This document shows positions 43,202 to 52,298 of a stretch of 64,000 nt of DNA, one piece after another; the first letter of the stretch is position 1, and each line of letters begins with the position of its first letter. A program made the translations under genes and the position numbers. The notes beneath the pieces are model-generated. The model did not search any database. It was given only the letters and a program-made list of their open reading frames with translations, and had not been told where the DNA came from. Where the stretch lies: positions 105,993 to 169,992 of the forward strand of contig CAVAJF010000015.1 in the NCBI GenBank assembly GCA_963588905.1. Reading direction: 5' to 3'. The DNA is from Butyricicoccus_A sp963588905 (GTDB lineage: Bacteria; Bacillota; Clostridia; Oscillospirales; Butyricicoccaceae).

Positions 43202-44053
43202 ATGAAGAAAAACAAGACAGTGGTTCTCGTTGATTCTGGCTGTGATGTCCCGCAGTCTTTGATTCAGAAATACAACATGAAGGTATTGCGTCTGCGCGTA
43301 TCATACGAAAACGAACACTATATGGACAGCGTTGCGCTGGCATATGATGTGTATAAGCGCTTTCCAGAAGAAATTCCGCATACATCTACGCCGGTTATGC
43401 AGGATTATTATGATATGATCGAGGAGATCAAAGAAGAAGGCTATGAAAATGTCATTGGCGTCTTTATCTCCAGCAAGCTGAGCAGCACCTGCCATACGGC
43501 GCATCTGGTGTTCCAAGAGCATCCAGAGCTCAACTCGTTTATTTTGGATTCTAAAAATATCTCGATTGGTTCGGGTCTGCTGGCGATTTGGGCAGCACAG
43601 CAGGTGAGCAAAAATGTTCCGTTTGAGGAAATTTGCGCTAAGCTGAGTGGAAAGGTTAAAGATTCCAAAGTATTCTTTTATATGGATACATTGGAATATT
43701 TGCGCAAGGGCGGCCGGATTGGCGGCGTTGCATCGGTTGCAGGCAGCCTGCTCAAGATCAAGCCGATTATCTCGTGCAATGAAGAAGGCTCGTATTATAC
43801 TGTAGAAAAAATTCGCGGTGCAAAGGCTGGCAAGGAAAAGCTGCTGCATCATGTAGAAGCATTCTGCAACGGCAAGCCGGCGCTGTTGGCGCTGATGAAT
43901 GGCGGTGCGCCGGAAGAAGCTGCTGCCATTAAACCTGTTTTGAAAAAGACCATCAAGCAGGGCAAGATTGTGGCAGAGGATCAGATTACTGCTACACTGG
44001 CAATCAATACCGGTCCGGGTTTGGTTGGCATTGGTATTTTGGTCGATCCATAA
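43202..44053 (+). CDS. DegV-family fatty-acid-binding protein
   Basis: 283 residues from the ATG at 43202, GAGGAATG upstream. DegV features: VVLVDSGCDVP, the SYENEHYMDSV strand, HTSTPVMQDYYDMIEE, ISSKLSSTCHTA with the lipid-head-binding Ser/Thr residues, and YLRKGGRIGGVASVAGSLLKIKPII. Members bind a fatty acid and in some Firmicutes (FakB) present it to the fatty acid kinase FakA. No fakA gene lies here. A single gene with its own promoter and terminator. Confidence 0.9.
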   Translation: MKKNKTVVLVDSGCDVPQSLIQKYNMKVLRLRVSYENEHYMDSVALAYDVYKRFPEEIPHTSTPVMQDYYDMIEEIKEEGYENVIGVFISSKLSSTCHTAHLVFQEHPELNSFILDSKNISIGSGLLAIWAAQQVSKNVPFEEICAKLSGKVKDSKVFFYMDTLEYLRKGGRIGGVASVAGSLLKIKPIISCNEEGSYYTVEKIRGAKAGKEKLLHHVEAFCNGKPALLALMNGGAPEEAAAIKPVLKKTIKQGKIVAEDQITATLAINTGPGLVGIGILVDP

Positions 44054-44066
44054 TACAGAGAAAACG

Positions 44067-44096
44067 AAAAGGCAGGAGCATTTGCTCCTGCCTTTT
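44067..44096. terminator. Bidirectional terminator between degV and udp
   Basis: A 14-bp perfect stem, AAAAGGCAGGAGCA with TGCTCCTGCCTTTT, around TT. Confidence 0.88.
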
Positions 44097-44097
44097 G

Positions 44098-44880
44098 TCA
44101 TGCTTGTTTTTGCTTGTCAGATGCAATGAGCAGCCGCAGCGCTTCGACTGCGGTCTGTATACATTGCGTGGTATCGTGCACTTGAATATCTTCCAGCCCC
44201 ATCGCGCGACGGGTTTGATTGCCGAGCACGAGCAAAATGGTTCCGACGCGCACGCGGCGCACCGCGCCGACGATAAACAGTGTCGCGGATTCCATTTCAC
44301 TTGCGAGTGCACCACAACCGAGCCAAGCCTTCCATTTTTGTTCCAGCTCTGCGGAGACCGGCATGTTTTCCGGTTCGTGCTGGCCGTAAAATGAGTCCTT
44401 GCATTGTACGACGCCGGTGTGAAACCGCAGTCCCGCTTGTGCAGCCGCTTGGTGCAGTGCCTGCACGACATCAAAATGCGGTGTTGCCGGATACTCGATC
44501 GGTGCATATTCTGAACCGGTGCCGTCCATACGAATGGCGCCGGTTGCGATGACTAAATCGCCGCCCAACACATCCGGCTGCATACCGCCTGATGTGCCGA
44601 CACGAATAAACGTATCGGCGCCGCAGTGCACCAGCTCTTCCAAAGCGATGGCTGCCGATGGACCACCGATGCCGGTCGAGCACACGCTGACCGGAACGCC
44701 GTCCAGCGTACCGGTATACGTCGTGAACTCACGATTGGATGCGATTTTTACCGGATTGTCAAACAGAGCGGCAATTTTTTCGCATCGTCCGGGATCGCCG
44801 GGCAGAATCACATATCTGCCGACGTCCCCAGTCTTGATTTTCAGGTGAAATTCCATATCTGGACTGTAAGCCGTTGCCAT
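44098..44880 (-). CDS. udp: Uridine/nucleoside phosphorylase
   Basis: 260 residues of the NP-I phosphorylase family, cleaving uridine to uracil and ribose-1-phosphate. Motifs: VILPGDPGRCEKIA (phosphate site), STGIGGPSAAIALEEL, FIRVGTSGGMQ, and ALASEMESATLF (ribose-binding Glu-Met-Glu). QCKDSFYGQH agrees with the pyrimidine-specific pocket loop of uridine phosphorylases. It lies 35 bases downstream of gldA on the same strand, so an operon is likely. Confidence 0.88.
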   Translation of the reverse strand: MATAYSPDMEFHLKIKTGDVGRYVILPGDPGRCEKIAALFDNPVKIASNREFTTYTGTLDGVPVSVCSTGIGGPSAAIALEELVHCGADTFIRVGTSGGMQPDVLGGDLVIATGAIRMDGTGSEYAPIEYPATPHFDVVQALHQAAAQAGLRFHTGVVQCKDSFYGQHEPENMPVSAELEQKWKAWLGCGALASEMESATLFIVGAVRRVRVGTILLVLGNQTRRAMGLEDIQVHDTTQCIQTAVEALRLLIASDKQKQA

Positions 44881-44915
44881 GATAATCCCTCCTGTCTGAC
44901 AAAAAGCAGAGAAAA

Positions 44916-46013
44916 TTATGCCTTGAATGCTGTGCCGATCTTATCTGCTTCCATGATGGCAGCGTATACTTCGTCTGCGGTGATGTCCTTGCGCAGGTTC
45001 TTGGTGGACTGCGTCGGAACAACGGCAGCTTCTGCTACCTTGCGGATTTCGTCTTCCTTGACATCCGTGATGCCCAGATCAGCCAGTGTCATCGGCAGAC
45101 CAACCAGCTTCATAAACGACAGAACTTCGTTCATTTCTTCTTCGGAAGCATGTTCCAGAACCAGCTGGGCAATGGTGCCGAAGGCAACCTTTTCGCCGTG
45201 ATACATGCCATGTGCCTGCGGAACATAAGCGAAACCATCGTTGATGGCGTGAGCTGCTGCCAGACCGCCGCTCTCAAAGCCGACGCCGGACAGATAAATG
45301 CAGGCCTCAACGACATTCTCCAGTGCCTCATTGGACTGCTTTGCTTCCAGAGCTTCCAGTGCACCGGCACCATCACGAATCAGAATGTCGTAGCACAGTT
45401 TGGACATCATCAGAGCGGTATTGGAGCACTGACCGCGTGCCATGGTCTTGACACCGGATGCCTTGCAGGCGCGCGCTTCAAACCAAGTAGCCAGGGCATC
45501 ACCCATGCCGGCAACGAGCAGACGCTTCGGAGACTGAGCGATAACAGCGGTGTCAACCAGAACGAGATCCGGATTGCGCTTCATCATCAGTGCCTTGATG
45601 ACGACGCCTTCATCATTGTAGATAACAGCAACGCCGCTGCACGGGGAGTCGTTGGATGCAACGGTCGGGATGATAACCAGCTGGTAGCCGCCGAGGTTGG
45701 TGACAACAGCCTTTGCCGTGTCGATGACCTTGCCGCCGCCGACACCAATGACAACGTCGCAGTTGTTCTCGGTGACGACATCCATGACGCGGGAGATTTC
45801 TGCCTTGGTGCACTCACCGTTAAATTCGCAGAAAATGACTTCCTTTTCCACAGACTTCAGGCTCTCTTCGATCTGTGCGCCGACGCGCTTCTTGTTGTTC
45901 GGAGAGCAGAGGACGAGAAACTTTTCGCCCATTTTCTTGACGTTTTTGCCGAGATTTGCCAGCTCGCCATTGCCCTGCATGTAACGTGCAGGGGATTTGA
46001 TACCATAAGACAT
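44916..46013 (-). CDS. gldA: Glycerol dehydrogenase
   Basis: 365 residues of the iron/zinc-containing alcohol dehydrogenase family. It oxidises glycerol to dihydroxyacetone with NAD. The NAD-binding GVGGGKVIDTAKAVV and PTVASNDSPCSG are at about 93-130. Metal ligands are seen in GMGDALATWFEA (Asp), HAINDGF (His) and HGMYHGEKVAFG (His). GGAG lies upstream, and a promoter with TTTACA, 17 bases, TACACT is at 46114-46086. It could also reduce dihydroxyacetone or act on related diols. Confidence 0.93.
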   Translation of the reverse strand: MSYGIKSPARYMQGNGELANLGKNVKKMGEKFLVLCSPNNKKRVGAQIEESLKSVEKEVIFCEFNGECTKAEISRVMDVVTENNCDVVIGVGGGKVIDTAKAVVTNLGGYQLVIIPTVASNDSPCSGVAVIYNDEGVVIKALMMKRNPDLVLVDTAVIAQSPKRLLVAGMGDALATWFEARACKASGVKTMARGQCSNTALMMSKLCYDILIRDGAGALEALEAKQSNEALENVVEACIYLSGVGFESGGLAAAHAINDGFAYVPQAHGMYHGEKVAFGTIAQLVLEHASEEEMNEVLSFMKLVGLPMTLADLGITDVKEDEIRKVAEAAVVPTQSTKNLRKDITADEVYAAIMEADKIGTAFKA

Positions 46014-46085
46014 AATTATATGGACTCCTTTCCATGTGAACGAGTGCTGAGTATGTTATCAGCAATTACCCGTATCTTTACCTCA

Positions 46086-46114
46086 AGTGTACCAAAATCA
46101 GATAGCTTTGTAAA
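46086..46114 (-). promoter_or_regulatory. gldA promoter
   Basis: Minus strand TTTACA (46114-46109), 17 bases, TACACT (46091-46086). Confidence 0.65.
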
Positions 46115-46814
46115 GCGGAAGACGATAGTGGAATATTGGTTTTTTCGTTGTGCATATCCGATGTATCATTTTTCTACACACTGTTGAAAAATCGAGGATT
46201 GGAGAGATTTCATCGAAATCTTGATTGTATCGTGTGAATTTCTATCCGAACGGCATGGAGACAGAAAAATACGCAGAAGAATACTTTTTATAAAAAGTGA
46301 CATGGAAAAGACAATATTTTGCTATTTTTTAGAAGGGGAAATGAGAGGGAAAATAATACAATATGAAAAAATAACAGAAAAAACAAAGAAATCGTGCTTT
46401 GCCGCTCGTGAAAAAATAAACAAAGACTGGCTAACGATTTAATAACGGATATAGAAGAAGATGAAGTGAAAAAATAGGAAAATTTTTAGATAACAGCAAT
46501 TTATCTGATAAAATGACAAAAAGCGTGTGCGAGAACGCAAAAGAAACGAAAAGCAGAGTGACAGATTGTACAAAGATGCACGAGACAAAAAATCAAAACG
46601 AGGTGAGCAAAAATAAAAATAGGAGAACGAAAATACGAAATAATACAAACAAATGACGATAATTTACCATGAAAGGCGGGAGAAAAAGAAACGAGAAAAA
46701 ATAGAAAGAAAGTTGAGCAATATATTATATGTTGTAGTTGCACAAAAAAGCTGCAAAAAACTTAGGAGGATTGCATGAAAAATTCGTTTTTGGTCAAAAT
46801 CAACAAATAAATAC
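46115..46814. other. Long A-rich gene-free stretch before the ABC importer
   Basis: About 700 bases with no convincing gene. The plus strand is strikingly rich in A and G and poor in T, most clearly from about 46300 to 46730, where runs of AAAA recur and no frame has a ribosome site with a recognisable product. A small TTGCA/TGCAA hairpin is at about 46738-46756. Confidence 0.5.
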
Positions 46815-46843
46815 TTGCAATTGTAACATTGTGGTGCTATTCT
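46815..46843 (+). promoter_or_regulatory. Promoter for the sugar ABC importer
   Basis: TTGCAA (46815-46820), a 17-base spacer and TATTCT (46838-46843), 65 bases before the start codon. Confidence 0.6.
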
Positions 46844-46908
46844 TGATACATCAAAAGTCGAGAGCGTCATCCCAAACGCAAAAGACAGAAAAGAAGAGGA
46901 GAGAAACT

Positions 46909-47934
46909 ATGAAACTGAAGAAAATGATGGCAGTCCTCCTAGCTGGCGCAACCTGCGCAGGCATGATGGCAGGCTGCGGATCGTCTGGCGGCGACTCCAA
47001 GGCTTCCGGCGGCTCCGGTGAAAATGGCACCATGACATTGATTATGTCTACGCGTGATGAGTTCCTGTCCACGCTGGAATCTGCGGCTATGTCTTCCGCA
47101 GAAGAAGCTGGTGTTACGCTGACTTCTCAGGACGCACAGAACGACTCTGCAAAGCAGATTCAGTACATCGAAACCGCAGTAAACGGCGGCGACGAAGCTG
47201 TTATCGTGAACCCGGTAGACTCCGATGCAGCACAGTCCCTCGTAGATGCAGCTGGCGATACACCGCTGGTATTCGTAAACCGTCCGCCGTCTGACATGGA
47301 AGTTCTCGCAGCAAAGAACGTTGGCTTCTGTGGTTCCAACGAGGACACCTCCGGTTACTTCCAGGGCGAGTATCTGGCTGACTACTTCAAGAAGCAGGGC
47401 AAGACCGAAATCAAGTACATTCTGCTTCAGGGCGAGCTGGGTCAGGTATCTCAGATCAAGCGCTGTGCAGGCGTTCTGAAGGCACTGGAAGACGAAGGCA
47501 TCAAGGCAACATCTGTTGTCGATCTGGCTGGTAAGTATGACCGTGCAGAGGCTATGAACAAGATCAGCCCGGTTCTGACTTCCGGACAGGAATTTGACTG
47601 CATCATTTCCAACAACGACGCAATGGCTCTCGGCGCAATCGAGGCTTGCGAGGCAGCCGGTGTCGATCCGTCCTCGTTCCCGATCGTTGGTATTGACTGC
47701 ACCAAGGACGGCGCAGCAGCTGTTCAGGCTGGTAAGATGGCAATGACCGTTTACCAGAATCCGCTCGGACAGGGCAAGGGCTGCATCGAAGCTGCTCTGA
47801 ACCTCGTTAACGGCAAGGCTGCCAACGATGGCACCTCGTTCACCAAGGACGAGACTGGCAAGGACTACAGCGATTCCATCGTTTGGATTCCGTTCGAGCC
47901 GGTAACCAAGGACAACGTAGCAGATTATCTCTAA
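46909..47934 (+). CDS. Sugar ABC transporter substrate-binding lipoprotein
   Basis: 341 residues, ATG at 46909 with GAGGAGAG upstream. A lipoprotein signal is present (MKLKKMMAVLLAGATCAGMM, lipobox ending at Cys23), followed by a Gly/Ser linker. The Peripla_BP_4 fold of the RbsB/MglB group follows: MSTRDEFLSTLESAAMSSAEEAGV, AVIVNPVDSDAAQSLVDAA, FCGSNEDTSGYFQGEYLADYF, ISNNDAMALGAIEAC and IVGIDCTKDGAAAVQAG. It captures a sugar outside the cell. Galactose, ribose, allose or an inositol isomer are all possible. A strong hairpin follows, consistent with higher expression than the next two genes. Confidence 0.9.
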   Translation: MKLKKMMAVLLAGATCAGMMAGCGSSGGDSKASGGSGENGTMTLIMSTRDEFLSTLESAAMSSAEEAGVTLTSQDAQNDSAKQIQYIETAVNGGDEAVIVNPVDSDAAQSLVDAAGDTPLVFVNRPPSDMEVLAAKNVGFCGSNEDTSGYFQGEYLADYFKKQGKTEIKYILLQGELGQVSQIKRCAGVLKALEDEGIKATSVVDLAGKYDRAEAMNKISPVLTSGQEFDCIISNNDAMALGAIEACEAAGVDPSSFPIVGIDCTKDGAAAVQAGKMAMTVYQNPLGQGKGCIEAALNLVNGKAANDGTSFTKDETGKDYSDSIVWIPFEPVTKDNVADYL

Positions 47935-48000
47935 TTTGCAGGAAAAACGGTTATTTTTGAGAGAGAAGAATAACCGCAAAGTATCGAGTTGAGACGTTGG

Positions 48001-48031
48001 GGGCGTCGGACATGGTCTGACGCCCTCATTT
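48001..48031 (+). other. Intercistronic hairpin after the binding-protein gene
   Basis: GGGCGTC and GACGCCC with inner GAC/GTC pair tightly and are followed by TCATTT. A partial terminator or 3' stabiliser would give the usual excess of binding protein. Confidence 0.65.
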
Positions 48032-48055
48032 AGGCAAGAAGGTAGGAAAGGCAGG

Positions 48056-49588
48056 GTGAACACAAACGTGAGTGAGTATATCCTCGAAATGCATGACATT
48101 GTCAAGGAATTTCCGGGCGTAAGAGCTCTGAAAGGCGTACAGCTGAACGTTCGCCCAGGTACCGTACATACCCTGATGGGTGAGAACGGTGCAGGTAAAT
48201 CGACACTGATGAAGTGTCTGATCGGCATTCAGCCGTGCACCTCTGGCAAGATTATCTTCGATGGCAAGGAAGTAGAATTTAAAAGCCCGCTGCAGGCGAT
48301 GAACGCGGGCATTACGATGATCCATCAGGAGCTTTCTCCGGTACCGGATCGTACCGTGTGCGAGAACCTGTGGCTCGGCCGCTTCCCGATGAAGAACAAG
48401 CTGATGTGTGACCACAAGCGGGCACGCAAAGAAGCGATAGAACTGTTTGAAAAGTGGAATCTGGCGCTGAATCCGGACGATATGATGAGAGATCTGACGG
48501 TTGCTCAGCAGCAGATGGTAGAAATTGCAAAGGCTGTATCGTATGATACCAAGGTCGTTATCATGGACGAGCCGACCTCCGCTCTGACCGAGACGGAAGT
48601 AGAGCATCTGTTCGATATTATCGCAGACCTAAAGTCCAAGAACGTAGCAATTATCTACATTTCTCATAAGATGGAAGAAATCTTCCGCATCAGTGATGAC
48701 ATCAGCGTATTCCGTGACGGTGAGTACATCGGCACAGACCGCGCAGAAAACCTCAACGTGGACAAGGTTGTAGAGATGATGGTAGGACGTCAGGTTGGCA
48801 ACATGTTCCCGAAGGTTGACTGTGAAATCGGTGATGTTATTCTGGAAGTTAAGGATCTGGCATCCGGCAAGTCGTTTGAGCACGTAAGTTTCCAGGTACA
48901 CCGCGGCGAAATCTTCGGATTTGCGGGTCTGGTAGGTGCAGGACGTACCGAGGTTGTAGAAACCATCTTCGGTATGCGCAAAAAGACCGCTGGTCAGATT
49001 TTCCTCAATGGCAAGGAAGTTAACATCAAGAGCCCGGAGGATGCGATTGCAAACTCGATTGGTCTTCTGACCGAGGACCGCCGCGGCAATGGTATCTTTG
49101 GACTGCTTGATATTACAGAAAATACCGTTATGGCATCCCTGAAAAATTATGGTTTCCCCCAGAATCATAAGAAGATGGAAGAGGATGCGATCAAATGGAA
49201 TCAGGCAATGCGCACCAAGACGCCGTCCATGCGTCAGCGCATTATGAATCTGTCCGGTGGTAACCAGCAGAAGGTGCTTCTGGCACGTTGGCTGCTGCTG
49301 AATCCGGACATCCTGATTGTCGATGAACCGACTCGTGGTATCGACGTCGGTGCAAAATCTGAAATCCATTCGATTATTACGCAGCTGGCAGGCGAGGGTA
49401 AGGCAATCATCATGATTTCCTCCGAGCTTCCGGAAGTATCCGGCATGGCTGACCGTATTCTGGTTATGTATGAGGGCCACATGATGGGCATTATCGATCG
49501 TAACCGTGACGGCGGCGATCCGTATGATTCGCAGGAGCTGCTGACCTATGCACACGGCGAAAAGAACGACTTCGCCACTGCCAAGTAA
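48056..49588 (+). CDS. Sugar ABC transporter ATPase, two nucleotide-binding domains (RbsA/MglA type)
   Basis: 510 residues, GTG start at 48056 with AGGAAAGG upstream; a GTG four codons later is possible. Domain 1: Walker A GENGAGKST, an LTVAQQQMVEIAKAV signature region and MDEPTSALTETEV. Domain 2 has the degenerate P-loop AGLVGAGRTEVVE, the signature LSGGNQQKVLLARWL and VDEPTRGIDVGAKSEI. This is the standard architecture of the ribose/galactoside group. It powers the importer with the genes on either side. Confidence 0.92.
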   Translation: MNTNVSEYILEMHDIVKEFPGVRALKGVQLNVRPGTVHTLMGENGAGKSTLMKCLIGIQPCTSGKIIFDGKEVEFKSPLQAMNAGITMIHQELSPVPDRTVCENLWLGRFPMKNKLMCDHKRARKEAIELFEKWNLALNPDDMMRDLTVAQQQMVEIAKAVSYDTKVVIMDEPTSALTETEVEHLFDIIADLKSKNVAIIYISHKMEEIFRISDDISVFRDGEYIGTDRAENLNVDKVVEMMVGRQVGNMFPKVDCEIGDVILEVKDLASGKSFEHVSFQVHRGEIFGFAGLVGAGRTEVVETIFGMRKKTAGQIFLNGKEVNIKSPEDAIANSIGLLTEDRRGNGIFGLLDITENTVMASLKNYGFPQNHKKMEEDAIKWNQAMRTKTPSMRQRIMNLSGGNQQKVLLARWLLLNPDILIVDEPTRGIDVGAKSEIHSIITQLAGEGKAIIMISSELPEVSGMADRILVMYEGHMMGIIDRNRDGGDPYDSQELLTYAHGEKNDFATAK

Positions 49589-49609
49589 AAGAAAGGGGAG
49601 ACTCTCATA

Positions 49610-50596
49610 ATGGAAGCAACAAAAAAGGGCTTTGATTTTAAAAAATTCATGTCAGACAACGCCATGTGGTTCGTGCTGATTATCTTGGCAATTGCTCTGA
49701 CCGCGGTTCGTCCGAAGTTTATGACTGTCGGCAACCTGACCACACTGATTTCGTCTGAGTCCGTCAAGGGCATCATTACCTGCGGCGTTTGCTGGTGCAT
49801 CCTGTCCGCTGGTATCGATCTGGGTCCTGGTGCTGTAGCTGCTCTGTCCGCTGTAGTATCTGCATCCCTCGCACAGCAGGCTGATCTGCCGACTCGTCTG
49901 ATTAGCGTGCATCTGCCGGCAGTTGTTTGTATCATCGTTGCTATGGTAATCGGCGCAATCGTTGGTATCATCTGTGGCTGGCTGGTCGCTTGTACCCATA
50001 TCCATCCGTTTATCGCGACGTTGGGCTCACAGCTCATATGTCGAGCTTTGGCAAAGATGTACTCCAATAAGCCGGTATCCAATCTGGATCAGAGCTTCCG
50101 TAACTTCGCTGTATATAAGATCGCCGGAGTTCCGATGGTTGTATTCATCTTCTTAATTGTCTTTATTATTTCGTGGTTTATGATGACGCAGTGCCGCTTC
50201 GGTAAGAACATCTTCGCAATCGGCGGCAACCGTCAGGCAGCTCGCGTAGCTGGTATCAATGTAGAGAAGAACCTGATTCTCACCTATATGTGGTGCGGCC
50301 TTCTGTCCGGTCTGGCTGGCGCAATGCTGGCAGCACGTACCGGTTCTGCTGACCCGTCTACTAACGGCTTGCAGTACGAGTTCGATGCCATCGCAGCAGC
50401 TACCATCGGTGGTACTTCTCAGACAGGCGGTATCTGCCGTATGTCCGGTGTACTGTCCGGTATCCTGATTCTTGGTATCATCAACAATGGCCTCGTTCTT
50501 CTGGGTGTTAACGATAACCTGACACAGGTAATCAAGGGCTTGATTATCGTTGTATCCGTAGTCGTTGATATGAGAAAGAACGCAGTTCGTCCGTAA
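49610..50596 (+). CDS. Sugar ABC transporter permease (RbsC/MglC type)
   Basis: 328 residues with 9-10 membrane helices. Conserved permease segments are ILSAGIDLGPGAVAALSAV, TLGSQLICRALAKM, IFAIGGNRQAARVAGINVE (the EAA-like coupling loop), AARTGSADPSTNGLQYEFDAIAA and ATIGGTSQTGGICRMSGVLSG. AAAGGGGAG precedes the ATG. It is the third gene of the importer operon, and a single permease of this type forms a homodimer. Confidence 0.92.
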   Translation: MEATKKGFDFKKFMSDNAMWFVLIILAIALTAVRPKFMTVGNLTTLISSESVKGIITCGVCWCILSAGIDLGPGAVAALSAVVSASLAQQADLPTRLISVHLPAVVCIIVAMVIGAIVGIICGWLVACTHIHPFIATLGSQLICRALAKMYSNKPVSNLDQSFRNFAVYKIAGVPMVVFIFLIVFIISWFMMTQCRFGKNIFAIGGNRQAARVAGINVEKNLILTYMWCGLLSGLAGAMLAARTGSADPSTNGLQYEFDAIAAATIGGTSQTGGICRMSGVLSGILILGIINNGLVLLGVNDNLTQVIKGLIIVVSVVVDMRKNAVRP

Positions 50597-50644
50597 AGAA
50601 GTTCATTCAACAAACACATAGACTCTCATTCTCTTGTACACAGG

Positions 50645-50675
50645 GAGGCTGCAGATTCGTCTGCAGCCTCTTTTG
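50645..50675 (+). terminator. Terminator of the ABC importer operon
   Basis: GAGGCTGCAGA and TCTGCAGCCTC, an 11-bp perfect stem with a TTCG loop, then TTTT. Confidence 0.88.
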
Positions 50676-50689
50676 TATTGGTGCATAGA

Positions 50690-50730
50690 AAAAGCGCGTG
50701 TATCCGAAGATACACGCGCTGGTTTTTTTG
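50690..50730. terminator. Terminator after metK
   Basis: AGCGCGTGTATC and GATACACGCGCT, a 12-bp perfect stem. T runs occur on both strands. Confidence 0.88.
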
Positions 50731-50739
50731 TCAGAAGAA

Positions 50740-51924
50740 TTAGCCTGCAACGGCAGCCTTCAGTGCGTCAACACGGTCGGTCTTTTCCCAAGTAACGCCC
50801 AGATCGGTACGTCCCATGTGGCCGTAAGCGGCGAGCTGACGATAAATCGGACGGCGCAGATCCAGATCACGGATGATTGCGGTCGGACGCAGATCGAATA
50901 CCTGCTCAACAGCATCTTCCAGCTTGGAGTCGGCAACGGTACCGGTGCCGAAGGTCTCTACACGGATAGATACCGGCTGTGCTACGCCGATAGCGTATGC
51001 AAGCTGTACCTGGCACTTGTCAGCCAGACCGGCAGCGACGATGTTCTTTGCGACATAGCGAGCAGCGTAAGCGGCAGAACGGTCAACCTTGGTCGGGTCC
51101 TTGCCGGAGAATGCGCCGCCGCCGTGCGGTGCGGAACCGCCGTATGTATCAACGATGATCTTACGGCCGGTCAGACCGGAGTCACCCTGCGGGCCGCCGA
51201 TAACAAAACGACCGGTCGGATTGACAAAAATACGTGTATTCTCGTCGAACAGGTCAGCCGGCAGAGTCGGCTTGATAACCAGCTCGATCATATCCTTGCG
51301 GATCTGCTCCAGTGTCACTTCCGGGTTGTGCTGGGTGGACAGAACAACGGTGTCAATGTGAATCGGCTTGTTGTTTTCGTCATACTCAACGGTAACCTGC
51401 GTCTTGCCGTCCGGACGCAGATAATCAACCGTGCCAGCCTTGCGGACATCGGTCAGCTTCTTTGCCATCTTCTGTGCCAGAAAGATCGGCAGCGGCATCA
51501 GCTCCGGCGTCTCGGTGCAAGCGTAGCCGAACATCATGCCCTGGTCGCCTGCGCCGTTGGTCAGGTCGAGAGCAGCGTCTTCCTTGGTTTCCAGTGCCTT
51601 GTCAACGCCCATAGCGATGTCGGCAGACTGCTTGTCGATGCTGGTGACAACAGCGCAAGTGTCGCAGTCAAAGCCAAACTTTGCGCGGTCATAGCCGATC
51701 TCACGAACGGTCTCACGAGCGATGGTGCCGTAATCGACAACGGCGTTGGTGGTGATCTCGCCCATGATGGAGATGATACCGGTGGTTACGGTTGTCTCAC
51801 AAGCGACACGAGCGGTCGGATCCTTTGCGATGATTGCGTCCAGAATAGCATCAGAGATCTGGTCGCAGATTTTGTCCGGATGTCCTTCGGTAACGGACTC
51901 AGAGGTAAATAAGTTCTTTCCCAT
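50740..51924 (-). CDS. metK: S-adenosylmethionine synthetase
   Basis: 394 residues, the usual length. It makes SAM from methionine and ATP. The N-terminal MGKNLFTSESVTEGHPDKICDQISDAIL, the central DGKTQVTVEY and the P-loop-like HGGGAFSGKDPTKVDRSAAY are all canonical. The ATG at 51924 has AGAAGGT upstream. It is controlled by a SAM-I riboswitch in its leader, so high SAM should stop its transcription. Monocistronic. Confidence 0.96.
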   Translation of the reverse strand: MGKNLFTSESVTEGHPDKICDQISDAILDAIIAKDPTARVACETTVTTGIISIMGEITTNAVVDYGTIARETVREIGYDRAKFGFDCDTCAVVTSIDKQSADIAMGVDKALETKEDAALDLTNGAGDQGMMFGYACTETPELMPLPIFLAQKMAKKLTDVRKAGTVDYLRPDGKTQVTVEYDENNKPIHIDTVVLSTQHNPEVTLEQIRKDMIELVIKPTLPADLFDENTRIFVNPTGRFVIGGPQGDSGLTGRKIIVDTYGGSAPHGGGAFSGKDPTKVDRSAAYAARYVAKNIVAAGLADKCQVQLAYAIGVAQPVSIRVETFGTGTVADSKLEDAVEQVFDLRPTAIIRDLDLRRPIYRQLAAYGHMGRTDLGVTWEKTDRVDALKAAVAG

Positions 51925-51966
51925 TGGGATACCTTCTTTCTATAAGATGTGTTTTGAATTAACGAA

Positions 51967-52108
51967 TAAAAAAGCGCTTCTGCCGATTACACAGAGCGCC
52001 GAATGATTCCCTCATCTTTCGATCTGGTAATACCGCCGGATTTGGCACCTTGCGATAGTAGGTTGCCGGGTTTCATAGGGCCGTTCCCTCCGCCTCTCTT
52101 GATAAGGA
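51967..52108 (-). promoter_or_regulatory. SAM-I (S-box) riboswitch of metK
   Basis: On the minus strand the aptamer runs from about 52108 to 52010. It has the conserved pieces CTTATCAAGAGAGG, GGAGGGA, CTATGAAACCCGGCAACC, AAGGTGCCAAATCC and GATGAGG. P1 pairs CTTATC with GATGAG. An expression-platform terminator follows at about 51999-51967 (GGCGCT...AGCGC, then TTTTTT). Confidence 0.94.
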
Positions 52109-52126
52109 TATTTACTTGATGCAACT

Positions 52127-52155
52127 ATCCTAATACTTTTTTGTCGGTATGTCAA
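52127..52155 (-). promoter_or_regulatory. metK promoter
   Basis: Minus strand TTGACA (52155-52150), 17 bases, TAGGAT (52132-52127), just upstream of the riboswitch. Confidence 0.7.
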
Positions 52156-52207
52156 GGATAAAATTATATAAATTTCAAAGTTTCGCAAGAAAATACAGGA
52201 AATTTGG

Positions 52208-52236
52208 TTGAAAGAATGTGCGCGGCATGGTATCAT
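52208..52236 (+). promoter_or_regulatory. Promoter for the DltA-like gene
   Basis: TTGAAA (52208-52213), a 17-base spacer and TATCAT (52231-52236). Confidence 0.6.
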
Positions 52237-52298
52237 TTTTAATAGCAAGAGTTATTTTGTGTTACGTTGTTTGAAACGCAAGACAGGAGTGAAGTCGA

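Noticed and set aside
46221..46442. 73-residue open frame in the A-rich region
   Set aside because: It starts at a non-ATG codon without a ribosome site and is mostly Lys/Glu/Arg from purine-rich DNA. No family resemblance.
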